Below are positions 8,283 to 15,989 of a stretch of DNA of 64,000 nt, one piece after another; the stretch's first letter is position 1; each line of letters starts with the position of its first letter. A program made the position numbers and the translations under genes. The notes below the pieces were generated by a model, which saw nothing but the letters and a program-made list of their open reading frames with translations, did no database searches and had not been told where the DNA came from. Where the stretch lies: NCBI GenBank assembly GCA_009692425.1, contig SHZF01000001.1, forward strand, positions 62,001 through 126,000. The letters run 5' to 3'. This DNA comes from Myxococcales bacterium. Lineage in GTDB: Bacteria; Myxococcota_A; UBA9042.

Positions 8283-9571
8283 GCGGCCTGCCCTTGCACG
8301 AGGACGCTGTCCACGACGAACCGGGTGTGCAGGGCGCTCGCCAGCGCACCGGCGCAAGCGGGGTCGACCAGGGCCGAAAGCGTCATGCCGTGCGCGATCA
8401 CGTGTCCGGCGGGCAGCGCTCCGACACGTGCGGCTTCGGCGCGGAACGCGGCGAGCAGCCCCGGCTCCCTCCCCACGGCAGGTCCCACGACACTGACGAG
8501 CGTACCCGTGGTTGCCTTGCGCACCGCCGTTCCCGCCCGCGCGAGCGCCGCCGCGCACGCCCGATCGAATGCCGGGTCGACCGAATCGGCCGGGTCGCGC
8601 GCGAACAACAACGTGGCACTGCCGTCACCCGAATCGATCGCCACGAGCGGCGCGACGTGTACCGCCGTCAACTCTGCCTCCACGGTCGCCACCGCCGCCG
8701 TATCGACGTGCAAAAGCAGGGCGTGCGGCCGTGTCGCCACCCCGACACACCACGGCCGAGCCAGCGGGAGGTTCTTGCGCACGACAGTCTCGCCTGTGCC
8801 GAGCGTGGCGCGAGCATAGAGCGCGATGCCGTGCATGCGGGCATAGGCGACAGCGTCAGCCGCGAGCACCTTGGCACCGGCCCGGGCCAGTTCGAGCACT
8901 TCGTCGTGCGTCAGCGCAGCGAGTTGACGGGCGTCGACCACGATCTTGGGGTCACCCGTGTAGATGCCGGCCACGTCGGAGTAGATTTCACAGGCTTCCG
9001 CATCGAGGGCCGCAGCCAGGGCGACCGCGGTCGTATCGCTGCCGCCGCGGCCAAGTGTCGTCACCTCGCGGCGCCAACTGACGCCCTGGAAGCCCGCAAC
9101 GATCACGACGTGGCCCGCGTCGAGCGCATCCTGCACCCGAAAGGGCCGCACTTCGACGATGCGCGCGCCGCCCGGACTGTCGTTCGTCAGGATGCCACAT
9201 TGCGACCCCGTCAGCGAAGTCGCCGGCAGCCCGCGGGCCCGCACTGCCATGGCGACCAGCGCCATCGCGATCCGTTCGCCCGCGGTGAGCAACATGTCGA
9301 GTTCGCGCCGATCGGGCTCGGCCGTGACTTCGTGCGCCAGCCGCATCAGCTGGTCCGTCGTCTTGCCCATCGCCGAAACGACGGCGACCACCCGTCGGCC
9401 CGCCTGCGCAGTGGCGACGATGCGGTCGGCCACGGTATGGATGCGCGCGACGTCGGCGACGGACGAGCCGCCGAATTTCATGACAACCGTGGGTCGCAAG
9501 GGGCCTCGACCATCGGCCGGGTTGTTCGGTGTCGATGCGCGGCGTCCGTCTGCTTCGTCGGTCGACGTCAA
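8279..9571 (-). CDS. lysC: aspartate kinase
   Basis: Aspartokinase of up to 430 residues, which phosphorylates L-aspartate at the head of the lysine, diaminopimelate, threonine and methionine pathways. Motifs seen are MKFGGSSV, 'MGKTTDQLM', 'GFQGVS', '[39 protein letters not shown]', and two C-terminal ACT-like regulatory regions after about residue 290. The start given is a TTG that overlaps the upstream stop (TTGA). It adds a poorly conserved leader of 30 residues, so ATG 9481, immediately before KFGG, is a real alternative. Feedback control through the ACT domains is expected from the family. Confidence 0.93.
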   Translation of the reverse strand: MTSTDEADGRRASTPNNPADGRGPLRPTVVMKFGGSSVADVARIHTVADRIVATAQAGRRVVAVVSAMGKTTDQLMRLAHEVTAEPDRRELDMLLTAGERIAMALVAMAVRARGLPATSLTGSQCGILTNDSPGGARIVEVRPFRVQDALDAGHVVIVAGFQGVSWRREVTTLGRGGSDTTAVALAAALDAEACEIYSDVAGIYTGDPKIVVDARQLAALTHDEVLELARAGAKVLAADAVAYARMHGIALYARATLGTGETVVRKNLPLARPWCVGVATRPHALLLHVDTAAVATVEAELTAVHVAPLVAIDSGDGSATLLFARDPADSVDPAFDRACAAALARAGTAVRKATTGTLVSVVGPAVGREPGLLAAFRAEAARVGALPAGHVIAHGMTLSALVDPACAGALASALHTRFVVDSVLVQGQAA

Positions 9572-9996
9572 AAAGCCTCCTCAGGCTTCGGTGTTGCGTC
9601 GGCGCGTTCGGCGGGCTGCGAGTGGAACAGGACCCAATGGTCTTCTTCCCAGCGCCACAACTGCTCGAGCACTTCCTGGCGGATGGAGGGGTCGGTCGGT
9701 CGGCTCCACGCCGCCGCGACGATGACCCTCGCCTTGCCGGCCCCGGCGGCGTGATCGACGCCGCGCACCTCGAAGTCGTGCACCTGCATGCCTGCCAGTG
9801 CCGCGCGGCGCACCCGGATGAACGTCGCGCGCTGCGCATCGGGTACGTGGAGTGCGGCCTGCTCGACGCGGCCCCAACGCATGCAGTTCGCGTAGTCGGT
9901 GACGGCTTCGGACAGCGCCTTGGTCTGGTTGACCGTGGAGCCGCAGGCGGCGAGCGCGAGGAGCAGGGAGGCGCGCACGCAATCGGATCGCGTCAT
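9568..9996 (-). CDS. small lipoprotein of unknown function
   Basis: A 142-residue lipoprotein with a lipobox at ALAAC (about residue 18). The rest is a compact alpha/beta domain: a helix '[25 protein letters not shown]', then strands ('[26 protein letters not shown]') and a closing '[17 protein letters not shown]'. The layout of one long helix followed by a curved sheet is like the NTF2-like superfamily, but this is only a visual judgement. It overlaps the genes on both sides by 4 bp and is clearly part of the operon. Confidence 0.72.
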   Translation of the reverse strand: MTRSDCVRASLLLALAACGSTVNQTKALSEAVTDYANCMRWGRVEQAALHVPDAQRATFIRVRRAALAGMQVHDFEVRGVDHAAGAGKARVIVAAAWSRPTDPSIRQEVLEQLWRWEEDHWVLFHSQPAERADATPKPEEAF

Positions 9997-10256
9997 GCGC
10001 CCTCCGCGACCAGGCGCTGCAACTCGCCGGTGACATCCAGGCGGGCCAGATCCGTGTAGCCGCCGATGAACCGGCTGCCGACGAAAACCTGTGGGACGGT
10101 CATGAATTGGGTGCGGGCCTGCAATGCCGCGCGTTCGGCCGGCTTGCCGTCGAGGAATACCTCGGTGTATGCGATGCGCCGCCGGTCGAGCAGGTGCCCG
10201 GCCAGCACGCAGTACGGGCAGGTTCGGGTACGGTAGACGACGACGGGCGCGGGCAT
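9993..10256 (-). CDS. glutaredoxin
   Basis: An 87-residue glutaredoxin of the GrxC type, a glutathione-dependent disulfide reductase of the cytoplasm. The active-site CPYC lies at about residues 14-17 (TRTCPYCVLAG). The cis-proline loop is TVPQVFVG, and the glutathione-binding 'GGYTDL' follows. The start chosen, ATG 10256, gives a normal family length; the longer open frame has no homology. It is the first gene of the six-gene minus-strand operon and is divergent from ruvX, with 76 bp between them. Confidence 0.92.
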   Translation of the reverse strand: MPAPVVVYRTRTCPYCVLAGHLLDRRRIAYTEVFLDGKPAERAALQARTQFMTVPQVFVGSRFIGGYTDLARLDVTGELQRLVAEGA

Positions 10257-10332
10257 GGCATCAGGCGCGCGGCAACGGCCGGTTGGCGCGGGGCCGCATC
10301 CTAGCGCACGCGATCGCAGGAGCAAGACGCAG

Positions 10333-10845
10333 ATGCCAAACACCTCGCCGCATTCACCGTCCGCACCGTCCGCACCGTCCGACGCCGCGACCCGTCGCCA
10401 GCGCACGGCGCTCGCCCTCGACGTGGGTACGGTGCGAATTGGCGTCGCATTGGCCCGCGCCGGCGACGATGTGGCGCTCGACCTTGCCGTCATCCTGCGC
10501 AAGGGCACCCGCACGGATGTGCGCACCGTTGCAGAACTGGCCCGCCGCCACCACGTCGATCTGTGCGTGGTGGGAATGCCCCCCGGGCGCGACGAAGGGG
10601 GTCGGTCGGCGCGGATTGCCGCCGATTTTGGCGCTGCCGTCGCCGGAATCACCGGTCTGCTCACGGTGCTTGTCGACGAAGCCGACACCACGGCGGAGGC
10701 CGATCGCGAACTGCGCGCCCTGGGCCAACGGGCGGCGCGCCGCAAGCGCACCATCGACCAGCACGCCGCCCGCATCCTGCTCGGGCGTTGGCTGTCGGGT
10801 GCGGCCGCCGAAGTCGTCGTGCCTGCCGGCCCGCAACCGCCGTGA
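10333..10845 (+). CDS. ruvX: RuvX/YqgF-type RNase H-fold nuclease
   Basis: A 170-residue protein of the YqgF family (Holliday junction resolvase-like, also linked to 16S rRNA 5' end processing). Conserved blocks are LALDVGTVRIGVA with the first acidic residue, 'VVGMPPGRDEG', 'VLVDEADTTAEA' and the C-terminal RKRTIDQHAARILLGRWL. The usual DERxT block reads DEADT here, so the arginine is missing. A short tandem run (SAPSAPSAP) near the N-terminus reflects a repeated 9-bp unit, and the true start may lie after it. It is divergent from the glutaredoxin gene. Confidence 0.88.
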   Translation: MPNTSPHSPSAPSAPSDAATRRQRTALALDVGTVRIGVALARAGDDVALDLAVILRKGTRTDVRTVAELARRHHVDLCVVGMPPGRDEGGRSARIAADFGAAVAGITGLLTVLVDEADTTAEADRELRALGQRAARRKRTIDQHAARILLGRWLSGAAAEVVVPAGPQPP

Positions 10846-10911
10846 CTCCTTTCGCAGCAGCCGCCGCACGATTATGCTGAGCGCGCCGCCCGCAGCGGCA
10901 GCGGATGTGAG

Positions 10912-11763
10912 ATGGTCGGCACGCTCGGACAGGTCGGAGGGCGCCGCCGTCGCATGATGGGGGAACTCTTCAAGGCAGACCTCGGCGGCTCTGCCAGGTC
11001 GATGATGAAGTCGCTGAGCTACGGCGCTTCCCGTGCGGTCGTGGCGCCCGACGCGAATCGTCCGGCGCAGGACGACCGCCACCTCGTCATGGAGAAGTGG
11101 GTGCAGGCCGCACTAAACGTGGTGCTGGGCATGAACCTCAAGCTCGACGGGGTGCTGCGGGGCGAGTCGCGCGCTGCGCTGCAGCGGTTCCAACGGTCGC
11201 GCGGACTGAACACGCACGGCTTTGTCGATGAGGAGACTTTGCTTGCGCTGGAACTCGAAGTCGGCGTGCGTGCGCCGCGCGACGGGACCTACCAGCCGAC
11301 CGTGCCACCGGTCTGGATGGAGGACCGCCGCAAGCCGGCACCGCCGCCCGCGCAGCCGCCGGCCAAGAACGCGCCGGACGCAAAGGAACGTCTTGCCGAT
11401 GGCGCAGCCGCCGGCAGCCCCGCACATCGCCCCGCGCCGGCAAGAACGCCCGACGAGCAGCGCGCCGAGGCTGCGGCCGACATGCTGCGGCGCGAGGCGG
11501 AACAGGCTGCCGTCGCGCGCGCCTTCGGGCGGTCGTTCGTCGACGACGAACTCGATCGGCTCGGGCAGCACGGCGACGCCGCGCTCCACCTCACGATGCA
11601 GCGCTGGTTCGAAGCGCTCCGAGCGACCGGCGACCTCGCACCGCGCTGGCTGACCGATGCGCTGGGCATGGCCCGCGAGCGCCCGGTCGAGGCCGTGGCC
11701 AAGATTCAGGCCGCGTGGACCGCCGCACACCCCCGCGCTGCGAAAGCCGAGCGGGACGTATGA
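10912..11763 (+). CDS. peptidoglycan-binding domain protein
   Basis: A 283-residue protein with no clear signal peptide. Residues about 55-105 match the PG-binding-1 three-helix domain ('KWVQAALNVVLGMNLKLDGVLRGESRAALQRFQRSRGLNTHGFVDEETLLAL'). A Pro/Ala-rich linker follows, then a helical C-terminal region of about 110 residues that I do not recognise. An ATG at 10954 could also be the start. The stop overlaps the next start by 4 bp. Proteins with this domain often act on or attach to peptidoglycan, but no catalytic domain is visible. Confidence 0.72.
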   Translation: MVGTLGQVGGRRRRMMGELFKADLGGSARSMMKSLSYGASRAVVAPDANRPAQDDRHLVMEKWVQAALNVVLGMNLKLDGVLRGESRAALQRFQRSRGLNTHGFVDEETLLALELEVGVRAPRDGTYQPTVPPVWMEDRRKPAPPPAQPPAKNAPDAKERLADGAAAGSPAHRPAPARTPDEQRAEAAADMLRREAEQAAVARAFGRSFVDDELDRLGQHGDAALHLTMQRWFEALRATGDLAPRWLTDALGMARERPVEAVAKIQAAWTAAHPRAAKAERDV

Positions 11764-12497
11764 TGGGAGGCCGGCCCGCCTCGCGCTGGCTTGTGCGCGG
11801 GACCTGCGCACTGGCGGCCCTGGGCGCGTGCACGCGTGTTGCACCGGGCGAGGCGCTCGAACCGGTCACAGTCGATGTAGGCGCCCCTGATGTGCTGGCG
11901 CCCGGCCCCGCCGATGCGACGCCAGGCACGACGCTCGACACTGCGGGGTCCGGGCCAGACGGCACCGACGCCAGCCCGGACGCAGCGCTCGCCCCGAACC
12001 GCGCCGCGCCTGCAGTCGGCGGACTCTGGGTCGTCGATGCGAACGGCATCCCGATCGGCGTACTCGTGCAGCGCGGCCACCCCGGCTTGACCCAGGGAGG
12101 CGGCATCGACCTGTTGCGCGACGGCGTTCTCGTCTACTCCCCGAAGGCTGCCCTCTTCTTCGGACTGCAGATGTCGAGCGGCCGCGTGCTGTCGCCGCGC
12201 CTGGGCGTTGCGGACACCTCGTGCGAGGAGCCTGTCGTGGCAGGCTATTACACCGAGGGCGACGTGATCAGCGGGCAAGGCTACGCCTTTGTCTACGCCA
12301 GCAAGTGGTACCGCATCGCCGACTTCAAGGCGACGCAGCTCGTGACGTGTGGCGGGACGGTACCCGATGGCCCCGCGCCAAAATGCGCGCCGCACAACGG
12401 TTCCTGCCGCGGCTTTCCCATCAAGTCCATCGCGCCCGGCCTGCCGGTCGAGTTTGCCCCGCCCTTGGCGTTTTCATGGCTCTCCACCGCTCCGTAG
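11760..12497 (+). CDS. lipoprotein of unknown function
   Basis: A 245-residue lipoprotein, lipobox ALGAC at about residue 22, starting at an ATG that overlaps the preceding stop. After an acidic, low-complexity linker comes a domain beginning 'GGLWVVDANGIPIGVLVQRGHP', rich in short beta strands. It contains four cysteines near the C-terminus that could form two disulfides. I do not recognise a named family. It lies in a run of co-oriented envelope genes (10912-13060) with overlapping ends. Confidence 0.68.
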   Translation: MMGGRPASRWLVRGTCALAALGACTRVAPGEALEPVTVDVGAPDVLAPGPADATPGTTLDTAGSGPDGTDASPDAALAPNRAAPAVGGLWVVDANGIPIGVLVQRGHPGLTQGGGIDLLRDGVLVYSPKAALFFGLQMSSGRVLSPRLGVADTSCEEPVVAGYYTEGDVISGQGYAFVYASKWYRIADFKATQLVTCGGTVPDGPAPKCAPHNGSCRGFPIKSIAPGLPVEFAPPLAFSWLSTAP

Positions 12498-13060
12498 CCC
12501 GCGCAGCCTTCGGGGTCGTGCTGGCGCTGCCGGCATGTGCCCGCGGCTGCAACGAAGCGGTCCCTCCGCCGGTGCCCGTTGCGCGGTCTGCAGTCAGCGC
12601 AGCGGGCCTACGCAAGCCGAGCCACCCCGCCGACCCCGTCGAGGCTGCCATCAGGGTGCGCCTGCCCGAACGCGCGACGTCGGGACTGGTTCCGGCAATG
12701 CGCAGCCTGCCCTGGCGCAAGTTGCCATCGCTCGACCCTGGCGCGGTCCTGATCGTGGTCGTGCGCGCTGATCGGGTGGACTGTCCCGTGCTCGGCCTGT
12801 CGACGACGGCAGTCGATGACGACGTCAAGTTGACGGCCCTGCTGCGGCTTGCGCGCGCCGCCTGGGAAAAACGATCGGGCGTCGCGGCCCAACGCGCGCT
12901 GCTGGTAGGGGCGCCGGATGCGTCGTCGGCCGCCGTCGGCAGGGTGCGCCGCTTGCTGCACACGGCAGGCGCATGGCGCGTGGTTGCCTTGGCGCGCGAT
13001 GGCGCTGCGCTGGTCGAAATCTTGCTGGACCCGCCGCCGGCCGCCCGGCCGCAACCCTGA
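12476..13060 (+). CDS. putative lipoprotein with ExbD-like periplasmic domain
   Basis: A 194-residue protein overlapping the end of the previous gene by 22 bp. The N-terminus has a signal sequence with a cysteine at LPACARGC. The C-terminal part ('LLVGAPDASSAAVGRVRRLLHTAGAWRVVALAR') resembles the periplasmic domain of ExbD/TolR, where a short strand and helix carry 'v.Aga....vv.vmd.l..aG...v.l.t'. There is no ExbD transmembrane Asp helix. The similarity is modest and the function is open. It converges on the Asp-repeat lipoprotein gene, with 30 bp between them. Confidence 0.6.
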   Translation: MALHRSVARAAFGVVLALPACARGCNEAVPPPVPVARSAVSAAGLRKPSHPADPVEAAIRVRLPERATSGLVPAMRSLPWRKLPSLDPGAVLIVVVRADRVDCPVLGLSTTAVDDDVKLTALLRLARAAWEKRSGVAAQRALLVGAPDASSAAVGRVRRLLHTAGAWRVVALARDGAALVEILLDPPPAARPQP

Positions 13061-13090
13061 CAAGTCACACGAACTCTGTCGACGGGGCGA

Positions 13091-13786
13091 TCAGCGCTTC
13101 TCGTCGACCCGCGTGTATTGGTCCGGCTGACCGTCGCCGTTCGTGTCGGAGCCGACCTTCGTCAGGTTGCCCTTGACGTAGTATTCCCAGACGTCGACGT
13201 TGCCGTCACCGGTATTGTCCTTGCGGCGCTCAACGAGGCGGTTGATCGGCTTACCGTCGTCGCTCGTCGTCATCTGGTAGTAGCTCCACGAATCGACCTT
13301 GCCGTCAAAGCCGAGATCGAGTTCCACGAGCGTCACGTTGCCGTCGGCGTAGTGGCGCGTCGAATCGACCCGACCGTCGAAATCGAGGTCGAGCTCTTCG
13401 CGCACCATGATCTCTTTCGAGGGCTCGCCGGTGTAGTACTGGACGATGTCGATACGCTGGTCGAAGTTGACGTCCATCTCCTTGCGGATCAGTGCTTTCT
13501 TTGCATTCTTGACGGCAGCCTTTTCTGCGCCGGCCGCCGCGGCATCCTCGATCAGGCGATAGTACTTGAACACATCGGGCTTCTGGTCGTTGTTGACGTC
13601 GATGCGCTCGATGGCTGTGTTGCCGTCGATTTCCTGCTGGACGGGATCGGTCGCTCCACCCGACGCGGGCTGGCCTTCCGATTTTGGCGCCTCGGCGCGT
13701 GTCTGATCCTTGGAGGCACCGCACCCGCTCGCCAATGCGAAAGACGCGAACACCATCATCAGCGAAGCGACTCGAACGGGGGACAT
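13091..13786 (-). CDS. lipoprotein with EF-hand-like Asp repeats
   Basis: A 231-residue lipoprotein with a lipobox at ASGC (about residue 22). The mature part carries five or six repeats of about 25-35 residues built on D-x-[ND]-x-D-x-x-x-D, each followed by aromatic pairs: 'DVNNDQKPDVFKYY', 'DVNFDQRIDIVQYY', 'DLDFDGRVDSTRHY', 'DLGFDGKVDSWSYY', 'NTGDGNVDVWEYY' and 'DTNGDGQPDQYTR'. This is the calcium-loop pattern of surface proteins related to dockerin and thrombospondin-3 repeats, and such lipoproteins are frequent in Myxococcota. Calcium binding is inferred from the motif. Confidence 0.82.
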   Translation of the reverse strand: MSPVRVASLMMVFASFALASGCGASKDQTRAEAPKSEGQPASGGATDPVQQEIDGNTAIERIDVNNDQKPDVFKYYRLIEDAAAAGAEKAAVKNAKKALIRKEMDVNFDQRIDIVQYYTGEPSKEIMVREELDLDFDGRVDSTRHYADGNVTLVELDLGFDGKVDSWSYYQMTTSDDGKPINRLVERRKDNTGDGNVDVWEYYVKGNLTKVGSDTNGDGQPDQYTRVDEKR

Positions 13787-14020
13787 GGGTGCCTCGAGCG
13801 CAACGCGGGCACAGCAGCGTGCAAAAGCGGCGCCGCAGGATTGTGCGTCCGCGTGCTGGCGGGGTCAAGCGCGGGAATGTCTAGCTGCGACGTTGCGTTG
13901 ACAGCGTGCCCCGCAGACGTGACAGTACCGCGCCTTGCGGCCTCGCGCCCAGGCATCGCCCCGCCGGAGGCACTCGTGACCGATCGACTTCCTCGTCTGC
14001 CCGCTGCCGTGGTCGTTGCT

Positions 14021-15031
14021 ATGGGCCAGACGTCGCTTGCCTCTCGCGTGGCGCGCGTTCTCAGTGTGCTCGCCTTGGCGTCCGTTGCAAGCGTGAGCAC
14101 GCACGGGTGTCGCAAGCAGACCGACGCGGTGGAGTCCGTCCCCGCCGCACGCAAGCCGCCAGCCGTCAAGCGCAAGCCCCGAGAAGGTGCGGCAGCCGTC
14201 AATGGGCCAGACAGCAATGCAAAGCCTGCAACTGCAGTCGTCGCAGGGACTGCGCCCGCTGTCGCGCCGGCTCAGACCGGGAGCGCGGGTGGGGCCTCAG
14301 TGCCAGCGCCGCCCGCCGCAGCGGACATCATCGCCACCGGGGGCCCGGCGCCTGATGCGGGCGGCGCGCCCGCGCCCGTTGCCGTCGCACCCGCTGCCGC
14401 CGTTGCCGTCGCCCCGACTCCCGTCCCACCAGCGGAACCTGCGGCCATCGCAGACCCAGTTCCCGGTACCGTGCCGGCCCGCGCGCCTGTCGAAGTCGCG
14501 GTGGCCGCGCTGGCGCCCCCGGCCGAGGCACCCGCCGCCGCCGTTCCCGAACTCGTGCGCCCGCCCGACCCGGAGCCAGCGGCCCCTGTGGTCGAACCCG
14601 TGCCGCCTGGCGAGCCGCCGCTCGACGTGACCGGATACATCTGGGCCGCGGATCTCGAGCAGGTCCTGGGATCAAAACAGAAGTTTCGCCGTGCCGACCT
14701 GGCGGGCATCGCACCGTCGCCCCGCTACAATGCGTTGTACTTTGCGCCGCAAAAAGGCGACTTGTTCGGCGTCGGCGTGCAAGTCTGGCGCGACGAGAAC
14801 CTCGCCGAGAGCCGCACGCGCTTCAACACGATGCGCAACACGTGGAGCAATGTCGCGCCGACCAACAAGGTGACCGAGCAGGGGTTTCGGTCGTATTTCG
14901 GCAGCGTCGTCTCGCTCGTGTTCGCAGACCCGCGCCGGCCCCTGATCGCGGCGGTCACGTGCTCGCAGAAGGCGTGCAATGCAGACGCGCTGATCGCACT
15001 CAGCCAGCGTGTGGCCGAACGTCTGCGGTGA
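14021..15031 (+). CDS. lipoprotein with Pro/Ala-rich stalk and conserved C-terminal domain
   Basis: A 336-residue lipoprotein. I prefer ATG 14021, which puts a good signal peptide ending in a lipobox cysteine (STHGC); a GTG at 13976 would add 15 residues. Residues about 45-200 are almost all Pro, Ala, Val and Glu and look like a stalk. The last 130 residues form a domain starting 'VTGYIWAADLEQVLGSKQKF', containing 'GVGVQVWRDENLAESRTRF' and 'VTCSQKACNADALIALSQRV', with two cysteines. I do not recognise a named family. It converges on grpE, with 3 bp between stops. Confidence 0.7.
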   Translation: MGQTSLASRVARVLSVLALASVASVSTHGCRKQTDAVESVPAARKPPAVKRKPREGAAAVNGPDSNAKPATAVVAGTAPAVAPAQTGSAGGASVPAPPAAADIIATGGPAPDAGGAPAPVAVAPAAAVAVAPTPVPPAEPAAIADPVPGTVPARAPVEVAVAALAPPAEAPAAAVPELVRPPDPEPAAPVVEPVPPGEPPLDVTGYIWAADLEQVLGSKQKFRRADLAGIAPSPRYNALYFAPQKGDLFGVGVQVWRDENLAESRTRFNTMRNTWSNVAPTNKVTEQGFRSYFGSVVSLVFADPRRPLIAAVTCSQKACNADALIALSQRVAERLR

Positions 15032-15034
15032 GGC

Positions 15035-15886
15035 TCAGCGCGCCCCGGTGTCCCCAGAACCCGCCGCATCGTTCGGGGCCTGCGCCTGCACGACGACCCG
15101 CGCCGACTTGAGCATGCGACCCTCGAACAGGTAGCCGCGGGACGACTGGCGCACGACCTGGCCGGCGGGCGTGCCGGGCTCGTTGGTCTGCGCCACCACC
15201 TCGTGCACCATCGGGTCGAAGCGTTGGCCGACGGCGTCAAACGGTTGCACGGAGGCCGATGCGAGCGCACGCTGCCACGTTGCGACCACCATGTCGATTG
15301 CGGTGGCGCCGTGGGCGGTCAGGCTCTCCTGCTGCCGGATGTGGCGCAGCACCGCATCGATGTCGTCGAGCGCCGGCAGCAGCAACAGCAGTACGTTGCG
15401 GGCGCCAGTCGAAGGGGCGTCCATTTCGGACTTCTGCAGACGCCTGCGCAGTTCCTCGTGATCCTGCTCCAGCCGTTGCAACCTGCGTCGCACAGCGCCG
15501 AGGTCGGCGACCGCCTGGGTGACCTCTTCCTCCTTGCGCTTGAGGTGGAAGCGAAGTTCGCCCGTGGCCAAGCGGGCGGCGTGCAACTCTTCGAGAAGCG
15601 CGCCGCGCCCTGCGGGTGAGGCCGTAGATGCTACCGTCGGTGCGGCAGGTGGTTCCTCCGCGCCGTGTGCCGGCCCTTCGGCAGCCGTGCGGGGAGCGGC
15701 GGGTACGACACGCTGCGGGGCACTGGAAGGGGTCGGGGCCACGGGGCGCAGTGGCGACGCGGCCCCAGCCGGCTCGAAGGACTCCACCGACTTCAGCGCG
15801 GCTTCGAGCGCGAAAGACAAGTCGAGCGGCCCGCCGGGCACGGGTCTGGGGCGAGACGGAGGGTCGGCAGTGTCGTGGTCACTCAT
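15035..15886 (-). CDS. grpE: GrpE nucleotide exchange factor
   Basis: A 283-residue GrpE, the nucleotide exchange factor of DnaK. The long N-terminal half is low-complexity (Pro/Ala-rich) and then becomes a coiled coil of about 55 residues (EELHAARLATGELRFHLKRKEEEV...). The C-terminal beta domain has the family marks 'LLLLPALDDIDAVLRHI', 'FDPMVHEVV' and 'GYLFEGRMLKSARVVV'. ATG 15886 was chosen over an ATG 54 bp upstream because the longer leader is not conserved in kind. No dnaK or dnaJ gene lies next to it. It is longer than the usual 190 to 220 residues because of the N-terminal extension. Confidence 0.9.
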   Translation of the reverse strand: MSDHDTADPPSRPRPVPGGPLDLSFALEAALKSVESFEPAGAASPLRPVAPTPSSAPQRVVPAAPRTAAEGPAHGAEEPPAAPTVASTASPAGRGALLEELHAARLATGELRFHLKRKEEEVTQAVADLGAVRRRLQRLEQDHEELRRRLQKSEMDAPSTGARNVLLLLLPALDDIDAVLRHIRQQESLTAHGATAIDMVVATWQRALASASVQPFDAVGQRFDPMVHEVVAQTNEPGTPAGQVVRQSSRGYLFEGRMLKSARVVVQAQAPNDAAGSGDTGAR

Positions 15887-15989
15887 GCGCACCCGCAGGC
15901 GTGCCGCCGATTCCCGGTCTGCGGCGGCCACCTTCAGCATGACACATACTCCCGATCGCCGTGTCGCTCAACTTCTTCATCGGCGACCG

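Noticed and set aside
13118-14020. Long plus-strand frame upstream of the lipoprotein at 14021
   Set aside because: It is antisense to the Asp-repeat lipoprotein gene; the real product begins with a signal peptide at 14021.
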